This document shows positions 1 through 7,213 of a DNA stretch of 64,000 nt, in pieces. This stretch comes from Streptomyces yatensis. Lineage in GTDB: Bacteria > Actinomycetota > Actinomycetes > Streptomycetales > Streptomycetaceae. Positions within the stretch are counted from its first letter, which is position 1. The number at the start of each line of letters is the position of its first letter. The notes beneath the pieces were generated by a model. That model did not search any database, was not told the origin of the DNA, and saw nothing but the letters and a program-made list of their open reading frames with translations. A program made the position numbers and the translations under genes. Location of the stretch: contig NZ_CP072941.1 in assembly GCF_018069625.1 (NCBI RefSeq), positions 5,394,001-5,458,000 on the forward strand. The letters run 5' to 3'.

Positions 1-1198
1 CGACGTAGGCCGGGTCCTGGAGTGCGGTGGGGCTGGCGTCGGGCCAGTTGCGGATGTCCTCCCCGAGCGCGACCACGGCCGCTTCGGCGGTCTTCTGGGC
101 GAAGGACAGGCCCACCGGGCACACGTCCCGGATGAAGGTGGGGATGGCGTCCCCGGTTGCCTTCTGTGTCGCGATGATCACCAGGATGCCGACGTTGCGG
201 CCCTTCTTCACCAGGTCCTCCACCAGCCGCGCGTTCTCGGCGGCCAGCGCGGCGAGCTTCTTCGTCCGCGTGTCCGATCCCTTGTAGTCGCGGAAGTAGG
301 TGTGCGCTTCGTCCACGATGAGCACGGTCAACGGCCAGGCGGCTGAGGGCCCGAGGTGCCACATGTTCTTCACGCCCAGCAGGGCACGGATGGACGCCGA
401 CCGGTCCCGCCGCAGCTTCACCAGCCGCGTGAACAGCGCGTTCGCCTCTTCCAGATCGTCACCGACGAACGCGAAGATCCGGTCCGTCAAGTCGGCGTAG
501 TCGCCCTCATGGGATGAGGTCACCTTCCCATCGGCCACCGCGTACTGCACCGCATCGGACGGCGCCGTATCGCAGATGAACCGGTTGACCAGGGACGTCT
601 TGCCGAAGCCGGGCAGCCCGGCCACGGTGACACCGGGCACGTTGGCCAGGCTGACGCTTACCGGCTGCGCGTACTCGTCCAGGCCCAGATCCCACACCGC
701 CAGATCCTCCGGCACAGCCCCAGACGGGGTGTGCTCGGTGGGAACGATCAGCGGATCAACCCGCACCCCACGGATCACCAGCGTCCCCGGCTGGTCCGGT
801 AGGACCGAAACCCGCGTGCACCGCCATGCATCGGCCAGATACGGGGCCGCCCGCTGGAACTCCGCCAGGCCCACCTTGGGCAGGCAGACCGCGTGCACCA
901 GCACCCCGTACCGGTCGGCCGCGACCCGGATCTTCGGGATGAGGACCCGTGGCTTGGGGACCTTGCCGTCCGGGGCCACGATCACGGCCGGAGGAGTCTT
1001 GTCGGTCACCGACAGCCCGACCATCGGGGCCAGCCGACGCCAGCGCCGCCGTACGCCGATGGCCTGCCGCATGCTCGCCCGCGTCATTTTGTCGGCACGC
1101 ACATAGCGCACCAGCCACCACAGGGCCCATATGCCGATCAGGGCCAGGGCCGCCCCGGCAACAGCCGGGGCAGACCCGAACACCTCCTGCACAGTCAC
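1..1198 (-). CDS. FtsK/SpoIIIE-like conjugal transfer ATPase (partial)
   Basis: Translation of the minus strand stays open from a GTG at 1198 to the left edge, so the C-terminus is missing. An N-terminal hydrophobic stretch (about residues 8-25) is followed by a P-loop, GLPGFGKTS, and a Walker B segment reading LIVDEAH. This is the architecture of TraSA/TraB double-stranded DNA translocases of Streptomyces integrative elements, which move DNA between mycelia from the membrane. The GTG overlaps the stop of the upstream gene (GTGA at 1195-1198), so it is translationally coupled. Chromosomal FtsK is much longer and lies elsewhere, and the Pra/KorSA-like neighbours point to the conjugation protein. 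Family call is firm; the specific role rests on context. Confidence 0.85.
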   Translation of the reverse strand, partial: MTVQEVFGSAPAVAGAALALIGIWALWWLVRYVRADKMTRASMRQAIGVRRRWRRLAPMVGLSVTDKTPPAVIVAPDGKVPKPRVLIPKIRVAADRYGVLVHAVCLPKVGLAEFQRAAPYLADAWRCTRVSVLPDQPGTLVIRGVRVDPLIVPTEHTPSGAVPEDLAVWDLGLDEYAQPVSVSLANVPGVTVAGLPGFGKTSLVNRFICDTAPSDAVQYAVADGKVTSSHEGDYADLTDRIFAFVGDDLEEANALFTRLVKLRRDRSASIRALLGVKNMWHLGPSAAWPLTVLIVDEAHTYFRDYKGSDTRTKKLAALAAENARLVEDLVKKGRNVGILVIIATQKATGDAIPTFIRDVCPVGLSFAQKTAEAAVVALGEDIRNWPDASPTALQDPAYV

Positions 1199-1398
1199 AG
1201 CACGTCCTTGTTCGTGTAGAGGAATCGGTAGAGGGATATCCGCAGTTCCAGCAGGTCACGGCCGGATGCGAGCTTGGGGTAGCCGTGCGACTCGATCACC
1301 TTGGCCACGTCGAAGAGCAGGCCGTTGGTGAACCGCGAGTCGTCATCCCCGCTCTCCGGCTCAACCGGATAGACCGGCTCAGGGGCAGCGGCCGTCAC
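1195..1398 (-). CDS. Small protein of the transfer cassette, unknown function
   Basis: A 67-residue frame between the Pra-like gene and the transfer ATPase, joined to both by 4-base GTGA overlaps (1395-1398 and 1195-1198). That makes a GTG start at 1398 far more likely than the ATG further upstream, which lies inside the Pra-like gene. The product is acidic in its first third, ends in a Leu/Tyr-rich segment, and has no membrane segment or motif I can name. Coupling to both neighbours suggests it is produced with the transfer machinery. I do not recognise the family, so the function is unassigned. Confidence 0.7.
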   Translation of the reverse strand: MTAAAPEPVYPVEPESGDDDSRFTNGLLFDVAKVIESHGYPKLASGRDLLELRISLYRFLYTNKDVL

Positions 1399-1733
1399 TT
1401 GACCAACTCCAGCGCCGCCGCCCGGTAAGCCACGCCATCGGACAACTGGCCGTTGAAGAGCCGCGCCCACGGAGTGGCGAACAGCTCCGCCACCCGCACC
1501 GGCATCCCCGGCTGGAGACCACCCGGCAGACCGCTCTCCGGCACGGTGATCTTCATCTGCTCGGCGCGGCCCTCTTCCATGAGGAACACGGTCAGGGTGT
1601 GCAGGGTCTCCCCGGTGTCACGGTCGGTGGCGACCTCACCCGTCTCGGGGTTCTTGACCTTCGGCACCGGGAGGGTGCCAGCGATGAACTGAGTGGAGGG
1701 CAGCAGCCCCACGCGAATACGGGTCATAGCCAT
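1395..1733 (-). CDS. Pra-like activator of element replication, integration and excision
   Basis: A 112-residue protein starting at ATG 1733, behind a GGGAG ribosome site; a longer frame to 1778 lacks one. The sequence (MAMTRIRVGLLPS at the start, a basic/acidic centre, an FNGQLSDGVAYRA segment near the end) matches my memory of the small Pra activators of pSAM2-type elements. In pSAM2, Pra switches on replication, integration and excision functions and is repressed by KorSA. Here it heads a coupled three-gene minus-strand operon and diverges from a GntR gene that fits KorSA, with palindromes between the two. Assignment is from family resemblance plus context, not a database search. Confidence 0.7.
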   Translation of the reverse strand: MAMTRIRVGLLPSTQFIAGTLPVPKVKNPETGEVATDRDTGETLHTLTVFLMEEGRAEQMKITVPESGLPGGLQPGMPVRVAELFATPWARLFNGQLSDGVAYRAAALELVK

Positions 1734-1787
1734 GCTCGAACTCCCTTTTGTGGCCGACCGCTTGTGCGATCGGGGCACAACTATGAT

Positions 1788-1861
1788 CTAGCCAGGCTAG
1801 CTAGGTCAAGTGAGCTAGCTACGAGAGTTCAAGGGCCTGGGTGTGTTAGGTGAGCTAACAC
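1788..1861. promoter_or_regulatory. Cluster of palindromic operator candidates between pra-like and GntR genes
   Basis: Three inverted repeats lie in the 143-base divergent gap: CTAGCCAGGCTAG at 1788-1800, TAGCTAG/CTAGCTA arms at 1798-1804 and 1815-1821, and GTGTTAGGTGAGCTAACAC at 1843-1861, which ends 15 bases before the GntR start. The last two share a core of the form TAG-GT...GAGCTA. They are probable binding sites for the adjacent GntR protein, giving autoregulation and repression of the pra-like operon, as KorSA does in pSAM2. Confidence 0.65.
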
Positions 1862-1876
1862 GGCTACCCTGGGACC

Positions 1877-2311
1877 ATGACGCCGTCGACGCACGACGCC
1901 CGCCCGCCGTATCAGCAGGCAGCCGAGGCCATCCGGGCCGAGATCAAGGCGGGCAAGCTCAAGCCGGGGGAACAGCTCCCCTCGCATCGCGAGCTGCAAG
2001 AGCGGTTCGGCATCGCCAACATGACCGCCCGCAGCGCTCTTCGCGTACTCCGGGAAGAGGGCTTGATCTACACGGTGCAGGGGCGTGGCAGCTATGTCGC
2101 AGACGTCGTCGGACCCAGCAACGAGGTCATGGGGGTTGTGTCAGGTCTGGTGGTGCAGGCAGGAAAGGTTCCGGACCCCGACAGCGCTGAGGCAGACGGG
2201 GCCGTGATCGAAACCCTTCAGGCTGTCCGTGACCAGCTCCGAGCCTTGAACGCGGAGGTCCAGACCCTCAAGCGGGAAGTCGCCGAACTGAAGGCGCGGC
2301 AGGACTCGTAG
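1877..2311 (+). CDS. GntR-family repressor (KorSA-like)
   Basis: A 144-residue protein with an N-terminal GntR winged helix-turn-helix (about residues 10-75, including PGEQLPSHRELQERFGI and EEGLIYTVQGRGSYV). It has no ligand-binding domain; the C-terminus (about 105-144) is a heptad-rich probable coiled coil that could serve for dimerisation. This short form, divergent from a Pra-like gene, matches KorSA of pSAM2, which represses pra and its own gene. The perfect 7-base-arm palindrome directly upstream fits autoregulation. The 3' end overlaps the convergent small gene by 44 bases. Confidence 0.85.
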   Translation: MTPSTHDARPPYQQAAEAIRAEIKAGKLKPGEQLPSHRELQERFGIANMTARSALRVLREEGLIYTVQGRGSYVADVVGPSNEVMGVVSGLVVQAGKVPDPDSAEADGAVIETLQAVRDQLRALNAEVQTLKREVAELKARQDS

Positions 2312-2471
2312 CCCGCTCCTCCTGGATCTCCGCCACCTCCGCACGAATCTCCTCCAGCTCACCGTGCAGGCGCTCAGCCATCGACGCGATCTCTGCCAGC
2401 AGCGCCCGCTCCTGCTCGGTCAGCACCAGTTCCCCCTTGTCGTCTGCGCGTTGGTCGCGCGCATCCTGCAT
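2268..2471 (-). CDS. Small coiled-coil protein, unknown function
   Basis: A 67-residue frame starting at ATG 2471 behind GGAGG, 6 bases upstream, which is the main reason to accept it. The middle (about residues 15-52) is a dense run of Glu, Leu, Ala and Arg in heptad-like spacing, so a coiled coil is likely; the tail is Pro/Arg-rich. It converges on the GntR gene and overlaps its 3' end, which itself encodes a coiled coil. An interaction between the two is conceivable but is only inference. I know no characterised homologue. Confidence 0.55.
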   Translation of the reverse strand: MQDARDQRADDKGELVLTEQERALLAEIASMAERLHGELEEIRAEVAEIQEERATSPAAPSVRRLPA

Positions 2472-2529
2472 TGCGATCCTCCGGCGATCTTCTGGTGCGA
2501 GCTGTTCAGAGTTTCCTTACTGGATCAAG

Positions 2530-2551
2530 GCGGCCCGCTTGCGCGGGCCGC
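2530..2551. terminator. GC-rich hairpin
   Basis: Perfect 9-base arms GCGGCCCGC (2530-2538) and GCGGGCCGC (2543-2551) with a TTGC loop. It lies just upstream of the small minus-strand coiled-coil gene, so it could stop leftward read-through toward that gene. No U-tract follows, as is usual in Streptomyces. Confidence 0.4.
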
Positions 2552-3213
2552 GCGCGCTGGCGGCCCGTGGCCGCCGCCCGCTCCTGTCTGCCGCCCCGCT
2601 CAGCGGCGTCCCCGTGCCACTCAGCGCGCCACCCCGCACCAGTAGCCCACCAAGCGCAGTCAGTACCCGGAACAGCTCCCACGGAGCGCCTGGTGATCAC
2701 CGCGAACATGCCGACGCAGCGGCACGGCCAGGACCAAGGGCCCGAGCTGCCAGCCGTCGAGGGGCGGCTACGCAGAGCGGTTTACATGGCGGACCGTCCG
2801 CCGACTGCGGCCATCGTCGTTGTGCGCGTAGCAACGGCCAGCGGGGAGGGGAGGGGTGCCTGGCCGGGGGTATGTCGGCCGTCGGCCCCGGCCCGATGTG
2901 GCCGGCCGTCGTACTGTCGCCGTCACGGATGCGGGCGCGTGAGCAGACCGAACTGCCCGGTCCTGGTGGGCGGGGAGCAGCAGCTGCCGCGCGGTGGCTC
3001 AGGCCGTCGCGGTCGCTCCGCGTCGGTTTCCGTATCACCGTGGCTGACCACCGTGTCGTAAACGCTCTGGAGACTGCCACCACCTCGCATCTGCCTCGCA
3101 CTCGTCACCATCCCTTTCCTGCGTCTGAACTCATCTGGGGACAGGCAGAGTCGAAGCGAGCACGACAACCGCCCCGGTACCATCGGCACCGGGGTCCTGA
3201 TCATGGACTCTCC

Positions 3214-3257
3214 GCCGGACCACCCCGCGCCTGCCAGGGTTTGAGGGGTGGTCCGGC
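3214..3257. terminator. Terminator hairpin after the DUF7848-like operon
   Basis: Perfect 13-base arms GCCGGACCACCCC (3214-3226) and GGGGTGGTCCGGC (3245-3257), with an 18-base spacer. It sits about 75 bases past the stop of the minus-strand gene ending at 3332 and is the likely end of the HATPase/DUF7848-like transcript. Confidence 0.6.
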
Positions 3258-3331
3258 TTCAGGTCTGAAGTTGTTGAGGGCGGGGGCCGCCGGTCCCTCC
3301 ACGACTGCGACCCCCGCCCAGCCTTGAGGGG

Positions 3332-3625
3332 CTACGCGTCAGGCGTCGCCGTTCGGCCTCGCACAGCCGTCGCGGAAGAGCCCACGTTCGCCGTGGACGC
3401 GCGGAAGAAGCTCGTGATGATCAGGCGGAATCCCGTGTGGCCCGTCTGGTTCGCGTGACGCAGGCACCACACCTCCGGCTGCTTGGCCTCTTCAGTCGCC
3501 CCGGATGAGTCGTCACACGTCGTGCATTCGGCCTCCAAGATCGGAGGACTTCCGGTGACGTCTGTGCTCAGGGTCCACAGGGTCCAATCGCCCTGCCGTA
3601 TCACGGAGTTTCCGGCGGTCGTCAC
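3332..3625 (-). CDS. DUF7848-like small protein
   Basis: A 97-residue protein with a CTTC pair near residue 35 and the segment WCLRHANQTGHTGFR around 53-67, a pattern I associate with the Streptomyces DUF7848 family. These often lie next to XRE regulators and anti-sigma-type ATPases, as here. Cys and His spacing hints at metal binding, but no function is established. The GTG start overlaps the stop of the ATPase gene (GTGA, 3622-3625), so the two are coupled. Confidence 0.75.
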   Translation of the reverse strand: MTTAGNSVIRQGDWTLWTLSTDVTGSPPILEAECTTCDDSSGATEEAKQPEVWCLRHANQTGHTGFRLIITSFFRASTANVGSSATAVRGRTATPDA

Positions 3626-4083
3626 GACTGCCCCTCTCTACGCTCTCCACTGGCCAGTGAGGCCCGTTCGTCGGCAGGAAGTGCGAGGACCGCCCAGACC
3701 GCCTTGCCCACCGCTGGCCGTGGGGTGACGCCCCACTGATCGGCGAGCGTTTCCACCAGGACCAGCCCTCGGCCGCGTACCGATTCGGGGGTCGGAGTCC
3801 TCAGCTTGGGCAACTGGTCGGCCGCGTCGTGAACCTCGATCCGCACCTTGTCGCCCTGGTGCAGATAGCGCGTCTCGATCTGGCGCCCCGGCACCCGCGC
3901 ATGACGCACGGCGTTCGTTATCAATTCGGACAGCACCAACAGCGCGGCCTCTTCGACCGCGATCAGCCCCCAACCAGCCAGAGCCTTCCGCAAGTCGGCT
4001 CGGGCCAGGGCGACACAGCGGGGGTGGCGGGTCCAACGCCTCACCACCACGCGTCCATCCGGGCCTGTCAGCTCTGGCTTCAT
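3622..4083 (-). CDS. Anti-sigma-type ATP-binding protein (HATPase_c_2)
   Basis: A 153-residue GHKL-fold protein of the RsbW/SpoIIAB-like type. The N-box reads ELITNAVRHA and the glycine box reads GRGLVLVETLADQWG. There is no histidine phosphoacceptor domain, so it is not a sensor kinase. Streptomyces encode many such proteins beside XRE regulators (AbaA/WhiJ-type loci), where they are thought to bind or phosphorylate partner regulators. It diverges from an XRE-TPR gene across two GGGGTACCCC sites and is coupled to the DUF7848-like gene. The start could also be a GTG six bases upstream; neither has a strong ribosome site. Confidence 0.85.
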   Translation of the reverse strand: MKPELTGPDGRVVVRRWTRHPRCVALARADLRKALAGWGLIAVEEAALLVLSELITNAVRHARVPGRQIETRYLHQGDKVRIEVHDAADQLPKLRTPTPESVRGRGLVLVETLADQWGVTPRPAVGKAVWAVLALPADERASLASGERREGQS

Positions 4084-4125
4084 GGCCACAAGCGTGCAGG
4101 TGAGACGCCCTCATCGGGACAGCCA

Positions 4126-4160
4126 ACGGGGTACCCCAGGCGGTGAAACGGGGTACCCCA
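4126..4160. promoter_or_regulatory. Twin GGGGTACCCC operator candidates
   Basis: Two identical 13-base copies of ACGGGGTACCCCA begin at 4126 and 4148, 22 bases apart (about two helical turns), between the divergent ATPase and XRE-TPR genes. Each contains a perfect 10-base palindrome. A further GGGTACCCC occurs inside the XRE gene near 4525. They are likely sites for the XRE protein. Confidence 0.6.
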
Positions 4161-4218
4161 ATCCATGGCGCGATCTACGCTGGACTGGACGCACGTCCCT
4201 ACACCTCGTGAGCGGCCC

Positions 4219-5766
4219 ATGAGTGAACGTGAAGCCAGGCGCAGCGGATACCCCCTCACCATCCCGGACCGCTTGCTCCTGAGCGAGGACATGAAACGGG
4301 CATGCAGGCGAAGGGACTTCGGCGAGATCTTCCGTCTCGTCAACAGACGAGCCCCAGCGAGCTACGCGGCGATCGCCGCCGCCGTCACCAAGATGACCAG
4401 CGCGCGTGTCGGCGACGTCATCCGAGGCGATCGGGGCATTCGCAGCGTCGCCGTCATGGAACGCATCGCTGATGGTCTGGGCATTCCCGGCCACATGCTC
4501 GACCTGCCCGAACGGCCCTGGGAGGGTACCCCGCCACCGGCCGCCGCTGCCCAGAACCAGGCTTACGCTCGCAGTAGCCCAGACGGCTCGAACGAACCCC
4601 CGTCCCTACCCGCAACGGGGGCGATTCCTGGTCTGCCGATTGTGCACGTGGACCCATCGAAGTCGGCGGACGCGGATGCGCTACCCGAAATCGTTCTGGT
4701 TTCGGTGTACGTCGATGGAAGGGAGCAGATCGTGCCGATAAATCGCCGAGCCCTTCTCGGGCACGCAATTGGTGTCGCCCTGCAAGGAAGCGGAGCCCTC
4801 CGTGCCGTCAACGCTTCCGCCGAGATCGTCAGTCCCCAGCCCACCAGACCACACCGACTCCCCGCCGGACGAGGCGAAGCAGCCATCGAGCACTTCCGCG
4901 ACATGTGGCACACCCTGGTCAGGGCCGACAACCTCTTCGGCCCGCGTCACGCTCTCGCGGGAGTCCATCAGCAGCTCGACATGCTGCAAGGTCTTCTGGA
5001 GGACAGCAGGGGCGAGCACCGGCAAGAGCTGCTGAAGCTCTCGGCCCAATACGCCGAGTCCGCCGCGTGGCTCCACGAGGACTCCATGGACGTGTCCAGC
5101 GCGGAGACATGGACGAGCCGGGCCATGGAATGGGCCATGGAGGCCGGAGACGAAGCCATGCTCTCGTGGACGCTGTTCCGCCGCAGCCAGCTTGCGGCAA
5201 GGAAGAAGAACGCAGGCCAGGCGATCGGCCTTGCCCAGGCCGTGCAGCGCCACGAACGAGCGCTCTCCCGGCCGATGAAGGCAGCCGCCATCCAGCAGGA
5301 GGCGCAGGGACTTGCGCTCGACGGGGACGAGATCGCCTGTCAGCGGAAGCTGGACGAGGCGCACGAGTTCGCCGCCATCGCCGAATCCTCCGGTGACGCC
5401 CGATCCGGCCATGGGGACTTCTGCACTCCCAGCTATATCGAAATCCAGCGCGCGAATTGCTGGCTCAACCTCTCCCGGCCGGATCGAGCGGTCTCTACCT
5501 TCCAGACCGCATTGACCGAACTCCCGGACGTCTATCAGCGCGACCGGGGATTCGCCCAGGCGCGGCTCGCGATGGCCTACGTGGGAATCCAGGAGTACGA
5601 GCAGGCCGCTGCCGAGGCCGCAGCCGTTCTCGACATGGCCCGGGGCTCCGGTTCCGGCCGCACTCTGCAAGAGGCCGTCACGGCAGTCAACGCTCTCGCG
5701 GCGGCGAGTAATGTTCCCGCTGTGCGGGATCTACTCGACGCAGTCAAGGAGAATGCGGGGTTCTGA
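4219..5766 (+). CDS. XRE-type regulator with TPR-like sensor region
   Basis: A 515-residue protein. Residues about 10-95 form a lambda-repressor-like DNA-binding domain of the kind found in Streptomyces (DFGEIFRLVNRRAP, VGDVIRGDRG, IADGLGIP). A Pro/Ala-rich linker follows, and the C-terminal half (about 220-515) is helical with tetratricopeptide-like repeats. Such repeats often sense peptides or partner proteins. The ATG at 4219 gives the usual N-terminus; an in-frame ATG at 4165 would place translation directly after the operator pair. Its TGA shares one base with the ATG of the RibD-like gene, so the two form an operon. Confidence 0.8.
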   Translation: MSEREARRSGYPLTIPDRLLLSEDMKRACRRRDFGEIFRLVNRRAPASYAAIAAAVTKMTSARVGDVIRGDRGIRSVAVMERIADGLGIPGHMLDLPERPWEGTPPPAAAAQNQAYARSSPDGSNEPPSLPATGAIPGLPIVHVDPSKSADADALPEIVLVSVYVDGREQIVPINRRALLGHAIGVALQGSGALRAVNASAEIVSPQPTRPHRLPAGRGEAAIEHFRDMWHTLVRADNLFGPRHALAGVHQQLDMLQGLLEDSRGEHRQELLKLSAQYAESAAWLHEDSMDVSSAETWTSRAMEWAMEAGDEAMLSWTLFRRSQLAARKKNAGQAIGLAQAVQRHERALSRPMKAAAIQQEAQGLALDGDEIACQRKLDEAHEFAAIAESSGDARSGHGDFCTPSYIEIQRANCWLNLSRPDRAVSTFQTALTELPDVYQRDRGFAQARLAMAYVGIQEYEQAAAEAAAVLDMARGSGSGRTLQEAVTAVNALAAASNVPAVRDLLDAVKENAGF

Positions 5767-6650
5767 TGGCCACGCCGAACGAACTGACGGCCATGCGGCG
5801 AGCAATCGCCATCTCTGCCCAGGGCCTCGGGACGACGAGCCCCAACCCGCCCGTCGGGTGCGTGATCCTCGACCGCGACGGCGTACCGGTCGGCGAGGGG
5901 TACCACCTCCGCAAGGGCGACCACCACGCCGAGGTGAACGCGCTCACCGCAGCGGGGGAGCGGGCCGAGGGCGGCACGGCGGTCGTGACCCTGGAGCCCT
6001 GCAACCACCACGGCCGGACCCCGCCCTGCCGACAGGCACTGATCGACGCAAAGGTGTCCCGCGTCCTGATAGCCGTCATGGACCCGACCTCACGAGGAGA
6101 GGGCGGCGCGGCGGTGCTGGAGCAGGCCGGCATTGAGGTAGAGCGCGGCGTCCTGGAGCAGGAAGCGCTACTCGTCCTCGGCCCGTGGCTCCACTCACTG
6201 CGTACCGGAAGGCCGCACATCACCTGGGCGTACAGCGTTGGCATCAACGAGGGCCACAGCGACCAGGTCTTGACCGAGCTCCGCCGCACGCACGATCTGG
6301 TGATACGGCGGTACGGGGCGATTGAGGAAGGCGTGCTAGGCGGCCACGGCGAAGACGCGTTCCGTGTGCCAACTGGACCGCTTGGTGACGAGCCAGCCAA
6401 GGTCGTACGCGACTTCACCGAGTCCGGCGCACGCTCGGTGCTCATCGAGGGCAGCGATAACGAGGTAGCACGTTTGCTTGCTGACCTGGTGGACCGCATA
6501 GTCATCGATGTGCCCAGCACTCCTCCGTCCTCAGTACCAACACCAGCAAGCAAGTTGGTCCCGAGCGAATTCCGGCTGGTAGATGCAGGGTGCCCTGGCC
6601 CGCAGGTGCGTCTGATAGCGATACGAGAGTCAGCCGGAACCATTAGCTGA
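5766..6650 (+). CDS. Short RibD-like deaminase
   Basis: A 294-residue protein. Residues about 8-130 are a cytidine-deaminase-fold domain with TSPNPPVGCVI, the zinc motif HAEV, and PCNHHGRTPPC, all diagnostic of the RibD pyrimidine deaminase of riboflavin synthesis. The rest (about 165-294) resembles the RibD reductase half but is shorter than usual (complete RibD is about 360 residues) and degenerate, with GARSVLIEGSDNEVARLLA recognisable. It is coupled to an XRE-TPR regulator rather than to rib genes, so a specialised role is likelier than housekeeping riboflavin synthesis. A hairpin at 6722-6742 probably ends the transcript. Confidence 0.8.
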   Translation: MATPNELTAMRRAIAISAQGLGTTSPNPPVGCVILDRDGVPVGEGYHLRKGDHHAEVNALTAAGERAEGGTAVVTLEPCNHHGRTPPCRQALIDAKVSRVLIAVMDPTSRGEGGAAVLEQAGIEVERGVLEQEALLVLGPWLHSLRTGRPHITWAYSVGINEGHSDQVLTELRRTHDLVIRRYGAIEEGVLGGHGEDAFRVPTGPLGDEPAKVVRDFTESGARSVLIEGSDNEVARLLADLVDRIVIDVPSTPPSSVPTPASKLVPSEFRLVDAGCPGPQVRLIAIRESAGTIS

Positions 6651-6721
6651 TGGCTGATGTTGGTGGGAACGTGCCCGCTGACGCGCGAGAGCGGTGCTTG
6701 GCAGCAGACGTTTGGGGTGGC

Positions 6722-6742
6722 TGGGCCCTCGACGCGGGCCCA
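6722..6742. terminator. Hairpin between RibD-like gene and NACHT operon
   Basis: Perfect arms TGGGCCC (6722-6728) and GGGCCCA (6736-6742) with a 7-base loop, 72 bases after the RibD-like stop. It separates that operon from the NACHT operon, implying an independent promoter for the latter within 6743-6850. Confidence 0.5.
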
Positions 6743-6859
6743 ATGTTCTAAGCCTCCATCGCTTGGGTAGTACTGCTGCGGCGACGTTTAGACGAAGGCT
6801 AATCAGCACGACCTACGCCGAGTAGGCGGTCACAAAAATGCAGATCAGGGGGAAGACGT

Positions 6860-7213
6860 ATGGATCTGACCACGTTAGCTGATGCAGGAGCCACAGCGTA
6901 CGTATCGGGTGTGGCAAGTCATGCTGCGACTGCCACAGACTCCGCGATCCGAACTTACTTTCTGCGACTTCGTTCGTTCCTAACTTCTCGTGCTGTAAGT
7001 GAGGAAGAACTCCAGGTCATCGATGAACCTGCCCTGTCGAGTAGAATCCTGACGTTGTTGGAGGAAGATCCCAGCAGCGTTGCAGCGCTGAAGGAAATCC
7101 TTGGCGGTATTTCCAAACAAACAAATATTGAAGGTGCTGGAACGGTCTATGGCGACGTTAACCTGCGCGGCAAGTATGTGGCCGGTCGCGACATTAGGTT
7201 TGATGGGCGTTGA
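6860..7213 (+). CDS. Small partner of the NACHT NTPase, GRDI-module protein
   Basis: A 117-residue protein starting at ATG 6860 behind GGGGGAAG. Residues 1-45 are Ala/Thr-rich and helical; 47-85 look like a second helical segment rich in Glu and Leu. The C-terminus (about 96-112) reads VYGDVNLRGKYVAGRDI, nearly the same as the N-terminus of the next protein. Sharing this module suggests that the two proteins assemble through it or descend from one split or duplicated precursor. Codon use has many A/T third positions, unlike the flanking chromosome. The stop overlaps the next start (TTGA, 7210-7213). I know no characterised homologue; an adaptor or regulator of the NACHT protein is inferred. 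Confidence 0.7.
   Translation: MDLTTLADAGATAYVSGVASHAATATDSAIRTYFLRLRSFLTSRAVSEEELQVIDEPALSSRILTLLEEDPSSVAALKEILGGISKQTNIEGAGTVYGDVNLRGKYVAGRDIRFDGR

Larger units (their letters stand above)
2472..3331. other. Gene-poor stretch inside the integrative element
   Basis: About 860 bases with no frame I can support: the long open frames on both strands lack ribosome sites, domains and sensible composition. It holds a 9-bp-stem hairpin at 2530-2551, a short hairpin at 3172-3194 (CCCCGGT/ACCGGGG), and the terminator at 3214-3257. I looked for direct-repeat transfer-locus motifs of the TraB-recognition type and saw no clear array. It may be non-coding element DNA or a decayed gene. Confidence 0.5.

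Noticed and set aside
2437..3327. Overlapping frames of 296 and 196 codons inside the integrative element.
   Set aside because: No ribosome site, no domain, Arg/Pro/Ala-biased composition, and they cross a terminator-like hairpin.
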